NCBI GenBank assembly: GCA_963920705.1
Contig: OY987225.1
Span: 2,616,501 to 2,680,500, forward strand
Source of the DNA: Odiellus spinosus
Lineage: Eukaryota > Arthropoda > Arachnida > Opiliones > Phalangiidae
Reading direction: 5' to 3'
Length of the DNA stretch: 64,000 bases
This document shows positions 44,901 through 58,700 of this stretch, piece after piece. Below the pieces are notes generated by a model. The model had not been told where the DNA came from and made no database searches. It worked only from the letters and a program-made list of their open reading frames with translations. Within the stretch, counting starts at the first letter, position 1, and every line of letters starts with the position of its first letter. The translations under genes were made by a program, and so were the position numbers.

Positions 44901-47900
44901 GCATCTTTGGTTACAGAGCGAGAGAGGAAAACTACGTCATCTTCAGACTTTTTACAGACGGCGTTCGGCAATGCTGGCCGCCGTTCCATCCCCTTTAATA
45001 TTCCTTGACTCCAGTCTGTCGAGTTCAGTAATAAAAAATTGTGGTTGAATAACTTATATCCAGCTTCTTACACGAAGGAAGAGGGTTGAAGTTGGCTTCC
45101 TTTTATACAGATCTGATAGTGCTGCCTTAAAGCTGTGCATTGTTTTGCATTTAAGTAGATGGGCAAATCAGAGAGAAAAACTTTTAACTTAAAAATATTA
45201 GGTAGAATTGTAAGGTGCAAAATTATATTGATCCCAAATGGCGAAATTTTGTATAATCTGAATTGAAAGTTTCACTAGGTTTAACTAGATTTTCTTTAAT
45301 ATCCATAGTGTAATGTTAAAGGGAGAATGAAAGACCGAAACAATCTATTTTAATCGATTAAGAATGCTAAAATAATGAGAAAAACAATAATATAACTCAC
45401 CGAAAATATTTCTTTATTTTATAATCAATTTCCTAAGTCCCGATGCTCAGCATAGGCTGCCTAGCTCGGTGAACTAGGCTAGCACGACCTGTATTTTTTT
45501 AATATTCGCGGCTGTTCTTGACGCCAATCACGAGCGAGTATGCGTATTTTAAAAATAACGCGTACTCGCTCGTGATTGGCGACTAGATCAGACTGCAATA
45601 TTAAAAAAATACGGCTCGTGCTTGAATAATTCGCCGAGGTAGGCAGCATCTGCAAGTTTCGGAACTTTGGAAATTGATTGTAAAATAACGAAATATTTTT
45701 GGTGAGTTATATTATTGTTTTTCTCATTATTTTAGCATTCTTAATCGATTAAAAATAGCTTGTTTTGGCCTTTCATTCTCCCTTTAAACAAAAATTTTTA
45801 TTTTTGAATTCAAAAGGGTTGTTTTTATCCTATAAAAGAATTTTCAAACTATGCGTCCCTGCTCTGAAAATTTCTTATCAGATGAGTTTTAGCAACTTAT
45901 CATTAATTCAGCTGCGAATAATGTAAGATTAAACTGAGTACAAACTTATTTTAGTCTTGGAGGAAGTATGTTAGATGGAGGCGCCGACTGCCTATAAACT
46001 GTGTTACTCGTAGCGGCCTCTCCTACCAAGGTAACGCGCATATTTAAGGGGGGCGTCACGACTCACTTGGCTCGGGAAATTCTTTTTACGTTTCAAACTA
46101 AACGGCGTTATTCCGGTCTACGCTTGCTTGCTTATTCGATGACGTACGGCGCGAAGGAAGAAGCGCGCGAACGCCGGAGCTAAGGGGTCACAAAAAGGGG
46201 AAAACACCGCTCTAGATCCGGCAATCCTAACCATCGTTTCAATAGAAAAACGAATAGTCGGCGCCTCCATCTAACATACTTCCTCCAAGTTTTAGTCTAG
46301 GTGTTTATAGATTTTTGGTTGGTCAGGGAAAAAGAGCCATTCTATTTTCTCTTAATATATACATGAAGGAAAAGCCACGGAGTTGTAATGTTGAGACGAG
46401 CTCTGCCTAGTCTGGAATGAGTAACGCCTGCAACGGGAGAGTTGGGTGGGTTTAAAAAAAGGTTACTGCAGCCATGGTAAAATGTTTTTTCCATATGAAC
46501 AGTGTGAAATACCACGTAAGCTGGCACTGACTATCAATGGGGATATTATTGCATAGTGCCTGAGAAGTAAAAAAAACTATGGTGAATGATGTAAGGTAGA
46601 ATCGTCAACTCTTTGATTTTACCCTCAGGCTAATTTGGGACTAATTCCTTTTGAATGTAAAAAATGTTGGTGGAGCTTGCCTCTTGACGCGAGCATTGCC
46701 ACGGTTACCTGATGGAGCAGGCACTTGCAGTGAGCCTGAATTTTTTAATTGATTGGAAACTCGAATTTTAACAGTGATTTGCCATTGAATTGCTAGTTTT
46801 GGGATTTGTTTTTTATCGATATGAGCTGGGTAAATATTTAGAATAATTTTCGTTTTGGAAACAGGATTCCTCTTTAAGCCTTGAACTCTTTCTATTTCAA
46901 ACAATTTGTATTATGTTTTATTATATAGGTGATTTGATGTATCTTTATGTCGTAACGTTGGAAGACAAACATTTTCACATTACTGCGTCAACCAGAGGTT
47001 TCTACGTAAATCAGTAAGTTTCAGTTATAAGCCTTACCAAAAAAAAGTTAGTCTTAAGAGGTCTTGGGGAAGTCTTCCATTATGTCAAGAAGTCTTGGGG
47101 AAGTCTTTAAGACTTCCCCAAGACTTTTTTAGTGTTCTTGAAGACCTCTTCAGATCAGACCTCTTCAGATCAGACTAAATTTTTTCCGTAAGGGTAGTCC
47201 TCACTCAAGGCCAAGATATTTTGAAATGTAATTGAAAATATTTTATGTTGAAAATGAGTTAATAACTAATAAGCTTACAAAATAGGTATTGGTAGATTCC
47301 ACAAATACTCATTACAATGATCACTGCTATAATCGTCACTCTGACAATGTTCAAATGTTTCTCTCACTTCAATTTAAAGCTTATGGAGAGTTGTTCCTAA
47401 TAGTTAATATGCAGGGTGGTTCAGATAAAAAATCCAATAGTCTCTATGGAGGGATAAAATTAACATTGAGTGCGTGCTAATCTAATTCATATTTTGAAAC
47501 TCGCTTTCGAGCTTTGAAAAAAGAAACTAATAAGATATTGCACGCTCAATGTTAATTTTATCCCTCCATAGAAACTATTGGTTTTTTTATACATTACTAA
47601 TAATGTTGAACTTAAATATGCATGTGATATAAATTGAACGACTTCCCTAATTTCATCGCAACTTCTAGGAAATTAGAGAACATTGCTTTATAAACTTGGT
47701 TGAATATTAATGAAATTTCAAGACCTCGGATCATTTTAGTCTTATTTCATTATCTGTCTCTTCCAAAATCAAAGAAAATAAACCGATATTACTAGCTGAA
47801 ACGAAGTATTTTTTCTGATTCCTTATAACTAACTATGCCTCCCTGAATTTTTTAATTTTGAAACAGAAATAGTTTTATCAAGAATCGATTTAACACAAGA

Positions 47901-49732
47901 ATATAGAAGAGCTATACCTTTGTATGCGCGTTAGTCACAATCGGGCAGGGGTAATGGGGGTGCACAGGAAGCGGTTAACGGATTGCTTCGATAAGTGGGG
48001 GGATTACAGGCCAAGGGGATGGAGGCGCTGGCGGCAGAGCTAGCCAAGTGTCGCAGACTCGAAAGCTTGTGATAGGGTGAAAATCATATCACATATTACG
48101 TCAAATCGAGCATAGACTCCGACGCCGCCGATTACACGCCGGCGCGCTGTTTAACTTTGCAATATTTTTGACGCCGCCGCCGATATGTGATATTTTCGAC
48201 GCGCCGCCGCCGCCGTTTAATTCTTGGCGCGCCATGATCCGTAAGACTCAAGAGTCGAGCGTGACTCGCAGCTGTCGAATGGCCACTGCCACGCAGTGCA
48301 GGCACGGTGAGAGACCATTGGTCCATGGGAAACCACGAAAGTGAAAGTAAAATTTCACGGGAGAGCTGAAAGACGCGACATGGCAGTCGGGAGCTGACCA
48401 CGTGACGTCATACCCCGATAAACGCCGCAGATAAACGCTCATGCTTTACGCCCCCCTAGGGAAAAAAACACCGTCACGACGCCGCCGGTTTTTTTCCGCG
48501 GCGTCGGAGTCTAATCGAGCAAACTCCTCCCGTTTCTGACTAGCGTTATGCTGCAGCTATAGCATACGATTCAATATTCTTGTGTTAAATCTATTCTTGG
48601 TTTTATACCCTGAACATGTGTTTGAATACTTTGTAGGACATCTGTATATTTTATTCCTTTATTTTAGTTAAGATTTCGATCAGATCATCGTACTATATCC
48701 CTTAATGTTGTTTGACATGTTAACCCTTATTACTGAAGGAGTGTGACATAGAAAAGTGTGGAAAACATTCGCATTCCTAATAGCTATGGCTACCTGTATT
48801 CAAGTTTCGTAAAGTTAATCCTATACAAAATTAACTCTTAGGTCAACTGAAGAAGACTTCAACCCCCGTCCAGCCAATCCAAAACTTGTGTACCACTCTC
48901 TAATTGATCTACTTTCTCAGGTATACATTTTAAAGTAGACACGCAACCTGACTCGATTGGAACCTTGTCAAATTGATCACGAACCAAGCTCACAAGAATC
49001 TGAAAATATTCCGAAGGCTACTTTTACGAAAGTGAAACGTCGGTTTTACAGCTCATTTTAGAGCATTCACATGGAATAACAAAAGAAATAGCTTTTCTGA
49101 TCAGTAAAAATCATATAATTGGCTTAAAAATGGCCCATATTGCAAAATTCCAACAGAATTCGACCAAATAGATCAAAGGAAATAACCATAATTCAACAAT
49201 AGTGGAGCAAAGGCAATTAATTTTTCGTCCCTTTTTTTGTTGAATGAGGGTTTTTCATTTGGTCGAAAGCTGTTGAAATTCTCTAATTTGGACCATTTTG
49301 ACCATAAAAGAGTGTTTCTAATTGGGAAGGACCATTTGTTTGGTTACTCTATAAGAGCTCATTGTAAAACAGCCTTGGATATTTTTTCTAATAAGTGATT
49401 AAATTTTCAAGCCTATCGTAAAATCAAATTGACAAGGCTCCAGGCCAATCAGGTTGCATGTTAGTTTATTTACGAAAACTAGTTATGATATTAAAAGTAT
49501 ATCCGTTTGATGTATAGATCAGTGCCTTGTTCAAACGCAATTTCACGCTCATTCAAAAGAAACGCACTCAACGACATCCTTTTGAGAGAGTAGCTACACC
49601 TTACCAAGTATATACGTGGATGGCACCTAATTTTGAACACACTATCGATTCAATTCGAGCTGAAGATGGTAATGTACTATCATATGTTTGAATAAATCTT
49701 TATTGATGGCTTTTGCAAGTGCAAAAATTATG

Positions 49733-49780
<48 letters not shown>

Positions 49781-52700
49781 CTCTCTAGCTTTCTCATCGA
49801 AGTTAGGTTACGAAGAGCATATTCCAGGTCAAACGAGAGACTGGAATGAAGAACTTCAAACGACTAGGGAACTTCCAAGGAAAACGCTGTTGGAAAGGCT
49901 GTTGCGGGAACGGGCCATCTTCAAGGTCCATAGTGATTTTGTCGCCGCAGCCACTAGAGGGGCCATGGCGGTCATTGATGGAAATGTCATGGCTATCAAT
50001 CCTGGAGAAGAAACAAAGTAGGTTATTAAAGGGAGAATGAAAGGCCAAAACAACCTATTTTTAATCGATTAAGAATGCTAAAATAATGAGAAAAACAATA
50101 ATATAACTCACCGAAAATATTTCGTTATTTTATAATCAATTTCCAAAGTTCCGAAACTTGTAGATGCTAAGCCTTGGCTGCCTAGCTCGTCGAAATAGGC
50201 GAGCACGAGCCAAATTTTTTTTAATATTCCCGTCTGATCTAGTCGCCAATCACGAGCGAGTACGCGTATTTTTAAAATACGGGTACTCGCTCGTGATTGG
50301 CGACAAGAACAGCCGCGAATATTAGAAAGAATACAGGTCGTGCTAGCCTAGTTCACCGAGCTAGGCAGCCTAAGCTTAGCAGCGGAACTTTGGAAATTGA
50401 TTATAAAATAACGAAATATTTTTGGTGAGTTATGATTGTTTTTCTCATTATTTTAGCATTCTTAATCGATTAAAATTAGGTTGTTTCGCCCTTTCATTTT
50501 CCTTTTAAATAGTGTTGGATGATATTGTAGTTTTCGTACAACATGCAAAACTTGGAAATAAGAGGGAAAATGATTTCCATCGTTAGAACTTTTAGTGGAT
50601 TCAAAATTGAATTAATAGTGATGGGCCCAAACTGATACTGGCTTGATATTAAAACTTATATTGGATTATATCGTTATATTATAAACTGACGACTTACTTG
50701 GAGGGGGCATTGGTGGTCTTTTACAACTTGTTTTCACCTGAGTTTCCGTGAAGTTTCATTTAAGGTTAATAAGGATGGTATTTTGACCGTGATATCTTCT
50801 TTATTATATTTAGTAGCTTTGTGGCAGCCTCTTAAATTGGTAGGATTGAATGGAGAATGTAAGAAAACTTTCTCGAGATCCATAATTCGTTGTCTATCAA
50901 TGTATTTGACTCTGAAACTGAGGATTACGAAATATGTAGCTGCTAACTTAGTGATAAGTGGGCTTTATAATTTCGTCATCTAGGATAATATGTATGCCGA
51001 ATTAATTCATTATTACTGAGATTGCGGTATGTTCTGGTTTAGAAAGGAATAATTGTAAATTTTTGAGTTGCTTTACAAGATTAAAGGGCCTAGCCTATTA
51101 AGATAGTGAAAATTGCTTTTGAACGAATCGAAACGAAAAAATAGACTCGTAATCCGCATGACAAAATGTGGTTATGGTTTAATTTTTAGCTCAAAATCCC
51201 TCAAAACCATATTTTAGGTTTTTTCGGCTTTTGCCCAAATCTTGGCCAAATTTTCACCAAATCGAATATAATTTTTTTAAATTAAAGGTCTCTGGAAGCC
51301 CTACAAGGGGGTATTTAAAAAAAAAAAAAGTACGCCAGGGAGCTCAGTGGTCCTATAATTCCTATAAAATCCTATATTTTGAAACATGTCCTATATTATC
51401 CTGTATTTCCTTGAAATGTCCTATAAAGTCCTATAATTTTAAGTTAATAGACATTTTTGAATCCAAAATATATCGCTGCTCCATCAAAAACTTGAATGTT
51501 TCGCGTAAGCAGACATATTAGCTAAAATTTATGTATTGCTTCTCACAATTAGAGCTGTATTTTAAATACGAGACAGGCATACGTCTTTATCCAGGGTTCG
51601 TACACGACCTGGAAAACCTGGAAAAGTCAGGGAATTTGGAAATTGGCCCAAAAAGTCAGGGAAAAGTGAGGGAATTTGGAAAGTGGCTCTAAAGGTCAGG
51701 GAAAAGTCAGGGAATTTGAAATTGCTCCAATAGGTCAGGGAAAAGTCAAGGAATTAGAAAATAGCCCAAATGGACAGAGAAGATAAATATTTTGGTATGT
51801 GTCAAGGAACTGCTTATGATTGGTTTACAAATCAGATGTAATGTAATTATTAAACACTGAAAATATTTGCCTACAGATTCAAATTGTTTCTCATATTCTG
51901 AGTAAACTATCAGCTGACCCCAATTGATAAACTCTGTCAAATAAAATGTGGGAATTGCCAACAGCTCGCTCGTAAGAATAAATTCATGAAAAAAAAATAT
52001 TAAAATTGGTCAGGGAAATGATTTGGAAATGGTTATCATTTATTCATAGGAAGGCGGGTTTTCACGCTCCAAGCCACGCCACTTCCCTTATTTTTACTGA
52101 AGTGATTAAGTTTATTATTTTAAAAAAATTGGATTAAATTATCGAAAAAGTGAGACATCGGGTAATTTAAACAGGATAAAATAATAATAATAATAATCAG
52201 TGGAGTCACGAAAATAAATCATTTCAGTACAGGTCAAGGAAATGTTTTAAAATAGGTTGACCTTTTGTATTTTAAGCTGAAAATATTGCATTCAAGATTC
52301 TGTATTTTCTCATATTCTGAGCAGACTATCAAGCCTGTTTGGTACTGTGTCAAATCATCTATACAAAAGGTGCTCCTTGACAATAAGAGTCGTGTAAAAT
52401 ATTAAATATGGTTCAGGAAAATTAGTTAAATGATCAGGGAAAATTGGGAGAGGTCTGGACTCTCACTTGAACATTTTGTACGAACCCTGTTTAAACAACG
52501 TGCACATGCATCATCAATTGGCTTATAATCCCCTGCATTTTATTAAAACTGGAGACTTATGGTTTACAATTTCTGCGAGATGAACTTGATCCATGGGAAT
52601 GGTGTCGTCATAACAGGGTTGCCACAGGTCAGGGAAAAGTCGGGGAATTTGAAAATGAACCAAAAAAGTCAGGGAATTTTAAGATATTTTAAAAAGTCAG

Positions 52701-55700
52701 GGAATTTAAAGATCTTTCAAAAAGCCAGGAAATTAATACATTGTCTGCAGAAAAGATTTGGAGCTGATCGTGGCAGTTGCGTAGATTAGAACAAAGATAT
52801 GCATGCAAAAAGTTTGGAGAATGTAATTGCAAAATAAAATGTTAAAAATTGGGTAGTATTAGCTGAAAAGGTCAGGGAAAAACCTGGAAAAGTCAGGAAA
52901 TTTGAATCTGAAAAAACTGTGGCAACCCTGCATAAGGATTAGAGACTAGAAAAAATAAGGATTAGACAAATTTTACGTTATTCTTATCTTCCCTAGAATG
53001 CAGATGTTCATTTGGAATAACATATTCTTCAGTCTTGGTTTTGATGTTCGTGACCATTATAAAGAACTAGGAGGAGATGCTGCTGCTCACGCTGCTCCTG
53101 TAAGTCGTATTACATACTTGGTTAATTCAGTATCCTAAATAACAACCACCTAATTGTTAACAGTGCAATGATCTGCAAGGTGTTAGAGCTTATAATGCGG
53201 TAGATGTTGAAAACCTCTATACCCTTGGTACAGTTTTGATTGACTATAGAGGATATAGGGTTACCGCTCAGTCTATAATACCTGGTAAGTATGTCAATTA
53301 CTTATAGTATTTTAAAGTAGACGCAGCCTGACTCGATTGGGACCTTTTCAAATTGATTTCGCGTCATATCTGTTTTACTTTTAATGTGCTAAAGAATAAC
53401 TAAAGAAATCCGTTCACTAAATCAGAAAAAAAATTGACTAATTTGGTCAACGGAATTCGTCCAAATATACCATATGAATTCAACAGAATTCGAATAAAGC
53501 CATTTTAAATTTTGGTCTTTTTTTGTTGAATTGTGGTTAAAGGGAGAATGCAATCTAATTAAAAGTGATTTTTTTTTTTTTTTTTTTTTTTTATCGATTC
53601 CTTATCGTATAAATAGTCCTAATCCACCGATGAAAAGTTTACAGTACAAATATTAAACTAGAAATAAATTTAAAACTTACCCTGAAAATAGGCTTAGCGG
53701 GATTCATGGAGATCCAGAATTGCGTCCGTGTAAGGTCTAGTGACCAATGAGCAAAGGCCCGTTCACGCGAGATCGCCACGAGACTTACGTCGCGCGCGAT
53801 TGCTCGCTAGACCTTACACGCGAGGAAATCAGGAGCTCCATGAATCCCACTAAGCCTATTTTCAGGGTAAGTTTTAAATTTATTTCTAGTTTAATATTTG
53901 TTTGTAAATTTTTTAAATAATGGATTAGGCCTATTTAAACAATAAGGAATCTATAAAAAATAACTTGTTGTTAGGTTGCATCCTCCCTTTAATTCATTTG
54001 GTTTATTCGGAAAAATTTCGTTGGAATTTTTCAATTGGAACTGTTTTTAACCACGTAAGACGTCACGTGTTAATGTTAAACAAATTTCTTATGATTAAAT
54101 TGGCAAACCTGGCTCAAAATCAGTCGAATTAGCACATTTAATGTTGTTTATACAAAAATATTTTCAGGAATTCTTGAAAGGGAACAAGAACAGTCTGTTG
54201 TTTACGGGTCAGTGGATTTTGGAAAAACAGTTGTGTCGCATCCAAAGTATTTAGAATTGGTAAGTAAACTAGTATAGTAAACTAATTATATCATTTTCAA
54301 ATTTATTAATACTAATATTTTATGCATTAGTTAAACAAGGCTGGACAGCATTTAAAAGTTCTTCCTCATTCGTAAGTTCAATTTAAATTTTACATGAAAA
54401 ATAGTTTAAATAGACTAGCTAGGAAGCCTGTTTTCAAAATGCCACGTTCTTCCTAAAAAAAATCTCCAAATATATCTTAGGTCAAAATCTAATCGAACAA
54501 AATCAATAAAAAGAAATCTGAAAAGGATTTCAATTTCAAATCTGTTATATAAATGAGATTAACTGAATCACCCGTAATTTTCATCATATTTTCATTATAA
54601 CGGCTTTATGCTATATTAGTTTAATTTACGTTAAGGCTCCTCGACTAGGTAGATTGGAATCTACAGCGATTAAATATGGCGGACCTTAGTCTTAAGCAAT
54701 GACAGAGTTCTGCAATGGGTTAACGTTTTATTGACATAACTTTACGTAAGGAAGATTCTTCTTCCTTTTGTTTTTTTACAAAAGTTATTTTTATAAGGCA
54801 ATCCCCTAACCGTTCTCTTCCTTAGTTGAGGTCAATCTCTTTTCTTGAAACTTCCTTCGCGACAGACTACTCAAAAATCTTTTTTGACTGTCGTCTGCTC
54901 TACTTTTGGACATAAGCTTTTGGAGGAGGGCGGAGCACAGGTGGTGCAGGAAGTGGACATGACTACAGCACCCTCCTCCTGTGCTCCACCCTCCTTCATT
55001 TCCCTTGAGCCCGTTATTCGGGTGCATCATTCATTGTTGAATTACCCACTATAAGAGAAAAGTGTTTTGGACGCAAAAATTAGACCGGCATTTAAGCGTA
55101 GAGTAACATTATTTTATTTCTTGTATATCTTGTCATCTAATGACACTAAATAGAGCTTGTATACATAGCAGTGATAACCAAGGTTATAACCGAGGTTAAA
55201 ATGTGTCTAATAAAAACCCTAATAAATTCTCTTGCTTAAGAATAATTCCAATTAAGTTAAGGTTACAACGTGTTTCCATAAAAAGCTTAGTCAACGCTAG
55301 CAATAGTTTGTAAGAAAATAATTAAATATAAGAGACTACTGAGGGGTTTATGTTTATTGAACGTAGTAAAGCCATAAGTCTATTATTATCTCTATGTAGT
55401 CAAATAAGGCCTCTCGATTGGGCATCTTTGTCTACAAAACGTTTCGTCAGGGCTAGCTCGCGATTTTGAAAATATTCTCGAACCCAGCGCCACTGGTTGA
55501 GTATGAAGAAAAATAAACCAGTTTATTTTTTATATCGCCGAAATGGCTTTACAGAACAGGTTTTCTATTTATCAACAACTCCCCATTTATTGTATCAGTA
55601 AAAAAGGCGAAGCTACCTCTTCTGTCAGATCCCAGTCCCTGATTTCTGAACGTCTAATGCTAATTATACACCCGCGCCTCCTTAAGTCGCTTTCTATGAG

Positions 55701-58700
55701 ATAGACGGGGGAATAGATTTGTAAGAAATGAAAGGCTAGAGTGATTCTGACCGTCAGGGTGGTCTAAAAAATTAAATATTTCTTGGAATAGGAAAATTTT
55801 CGGGATTTTAGCCCCTTGTATAGAGTGGTTTGGGGGGACGCATTTTTGAACTGAAAACCAGATATCCCCCTTTGTTGGTGTTCTGGCTTGCTTGGTACTA
55901 TACGAGATAAGAGAAATGTCGGCATCGGGGTTCAAGTTTATGTTAAAGTTAACTTGATACGTGGTAAAGGTCTGAAGTATACAGAGATACCTCTCATAGA
56001 TAGCGTTGTTAGCTGGCTACTTAGAGATAATAATAGGCTTATGGTAAAGCATATAAGGCATCTTTAACATGTGTTTACAAATATTTTCTGCGTTAAATAA
56101 AGATAAGTGTTTAGTCATCAATTATCAAATATCTGTCGCATATTTAATCTCAAAAGAGTGAGAAGACTAAAGCATTTTTTCCAAACTTTAAAAGTAACAT
56201 TGGTGTTCTCCTAATTTCATTCTTTATTGCCTTTGATTGAATGGAAATCAAAGGCAGTTTATAGATGGTTTTATATCAACCATTCCATTTACTTAGTTTT
56301 GTCCACCATGATAGAAACATCCTTTAGATTTCACTTTTGTTCCTCTCTACGCGTCTTTTTTTCATTTAAAGTTTGAATTTTTTCTTGCTTTAGCTGGAGC
56401 GCATTTTATACAATTTAATTTAAAAAAAAAACAAGATTTTTCTGAACCTCTCTGTCAAATTGTACTTCATTCATTTTTAACCAATGAAACGATCGATAAA
56501 CACCTACCTTTATTTGACCCAGAGATAATTTTAAATTATGTAAAAGTGTATTTATGTTTAATAGTCTTGAACTTCTTAATAGTTCTTGATTATATTCTTA
56601 AAGTACACTTGCAACCTGTCTCAATTCGGGCCTCGTCTCGTTCCAAATACGTGAATTTCCTTTCTAAGAATTGAAAAAATTCCCAAACGTGCCGGCACCC
56701 ACATGACGTCAGGTTTTACGATAGAATTTACTCTCGCCATAGAAAATAACGCGTGAAAGTCCGTTTTGATTCGCGTTTCCTGGGAAAAGTTTAAACGAAA
56801 ACGTTTCGTGGTATTTTTATTAATATTAACTAGATCCTAAACTCTAATATTATGTAACATGGCCGAAATATAGCTCTATGGGTGTTTGAACTCGAAAGAG
56901 ACACAAATAATGATACTCTAATCAAAGTGATTATAGTTCATCGGAAATTGAATCTCTAGAACTAGTCCTATAAATTGGTAAGTAGATTAGTATTATTTTT
57001 GAATCTAAACTAAGGTTTTTAAAGCAATGTGGGAACTGTCCCTTACCAAAAAAAGTTAGTCTTAAGAGGTCTTGGGGAAGTCTTTCGGGCACCTTATGTA
57101 GTCTTAAGAGGTCTTGGGGAAGTCTTTCGGGCACCTTATGTAGTCTTAAGAGGTCTTGGGGAAGTCTTTCGGGCACCTTATGTAGTCTTAAGAGGTCTTG
57201 GGGAAGTCTTTCGGGCACCTTATGTAGTCTTAAGAGGTCTTGGGGAAGTCTTTCGGGCACCTTATGTAGTCTTAAGAGGTCTTAGGGAAGTCTTTCGGGC
57301 ACCTTATGTAGTCTTAAGAGGCCTTGGGGAAGTCTTTCATTAAGTTGAAAAGTCTTGGGGAAGTTTTGAAGACTTCCCAAAGTTTTTTGTAGTGTTCTTG
57401 AGGACCTCTTCTGATCAGACTAACCTTTTTCGGTAAGGGGTAGGCCAATGCCTACAAGAAAGCTATGACAACGGAATGAATCATACGCTCAAAATTCTTA
57501 ACTAAGTGGTCTCTCGTAAGGAATCATCAAAAATTGGGATAACTGATACTTTACGAAAGACCCCTTTAGTTTGACTTGTTATAGCGTTCCTGTAGACATT
57601 GGCCTACACAGTTTCAACATAAACACAGGTTATGTATTTATATTAGAATGCCTATTTATCTAAAGAATACTAAGTTTGAAAACCTTAGTTTATATCGAAA
57701 AATAATACTATTCTACTGTAACCGGTTGTTACAATTCTAATTGTTCGGCTAAGTCCTTTACTCCCTAGACTTAACCTATCCAGGTTCTGCCCGCTTCCTC
57801 CTTTATGGTATATCTCTCGAATACTCTGGACCCTTAATTTCCTTTAGAATAACTAAACCGACTGATTCTTAATTGTTTTATTCTGGGTTCACTTAAATAT
57901 TTATAAATACACATTAACAATCGCGTGACTTCGCGAGTCAGTCCATGATCACGGTCACCAACCACCAGCCACACTCCCAATCACACTAAAATATTGAAAA
58001 GGGTTTCTTCCCTTATCACCTCGAATGGGAAGTGGGAGACAACGGTCACGAGAAAATACGACCATTAATAGATTTATCCTTTGCCCCTTTTGGCGCTTGA
58101 CATGAGTCAAAACCACTAGGCAGGTTGCTGTTTTTCGGGTACTTTTATAAGCCAACCAAAGTGTGGATTAAATCCATTTCCCACATTTTTCGGGGTTCAT
58201 TTTGTCGGGTCCGTTGCACTACTTACGACTAGTTCTAGAGACATGTTACATATCACGATCATCATCGTATGATTCAAATTCCGATGTACTATAATCATTT
58301 TGATCAGAATTCTCTTCAGTTGTGTTGCTTTCGAGTTCAAACACGTATAGGGCTGTATTTCAGCCATTATTGTTTTAAACACCTTAAATGTTAGATATTT
58401 TAGTTTAAGATCTAGTTAATATTAATAAAAATACTGCGAAACGTTTTCGTTTAAACATTTCCCAGGAAATGCTAATCAAAACGGACCTTTAAGCGATATT
58501 TTCTATGGCGAGACCAAATTCAATCATTAAACTGACGTCACGCGCGTGCCGGCACCTTCGTGATTTTTTTCAGTGTTTGACGCGAGATGAGGTCCGAATT
58601 GAGACTGGTTGAATGTGTTTTTAAAGAACTATCGCTAGCTAAATGACTAAGCTTTTCCCTGGAAACCGATTATAACAAAATGGGAGTTTTTCTTATACTA

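Larger units (their letters stand above)
43496..46928 (+). other. CLUH: CLUH intron 5
   Basis: 3.4 kb holding four MITEs (43837, 44603, 45316, 45956). 46290-46928 has no supported feature; a minus frame of 87 codons at 46641-46904 has no recognisable motif. Confidence 0.85.
47014..48841 (+). other. CLUH: CLUH intron 6
   Basis: 1.8 kb holding a minisatellite-family MITE (47032), a hairpin (47426) and nested elements (47873 with 48113 inside). Confidence 0.85.
50018..52996 (+). other. CLUH: CLUH intron 9
   Basis: 3 kb: a T2 MITE starting 8 bases after the donor (50026), unassigned sequence 50509-51230, then hAT-like elements. Confidence 0.85.
56598..58624. mobile_element. Large TTAA-flanked element with long inverted arms
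   Basis: TTAAAGTACACTTGCAACCTGTCTCAATTCGG at left and the near complement at right with TTAA. Arms of ~250-300 bp include GTGCCGGCACC and AACGAAAACGTTTCG words. Ends resemble the AGTAGACACGCAACCTGACT family. About 2 kb, with a minisatellite MITE nested at 57040-57439. The middle (57510-57690) recurs at 23200-23440. No transposase seen. Confidence 0.8.

Noticed and set aside
49803-50053. Antisense frames over CLUH exon 9
   Set aside because: Shadows of a strongly conserved + strand exon.
48921-54167. Introns 7 and 11 as introner-type introns created by transposons
   Set aside because: After subtracting the element each leaves a ~57-bp remnant of the same size as other CLUH mini-introns, so insertion into an existing intron is simpler; kept only as a testable alternative.
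55660-55935. Minus-strand 91-codon gene in intron 13
   Set aside because: No motif, no splice or promoter context and no conservation that I can recognise.
57029-57343. A repeat protein on either strand (14-residue repeats)
   Set aside because: Both frames come from a 42-bp minisatellite inside a MITE; no start context, no flanking coding sequence.
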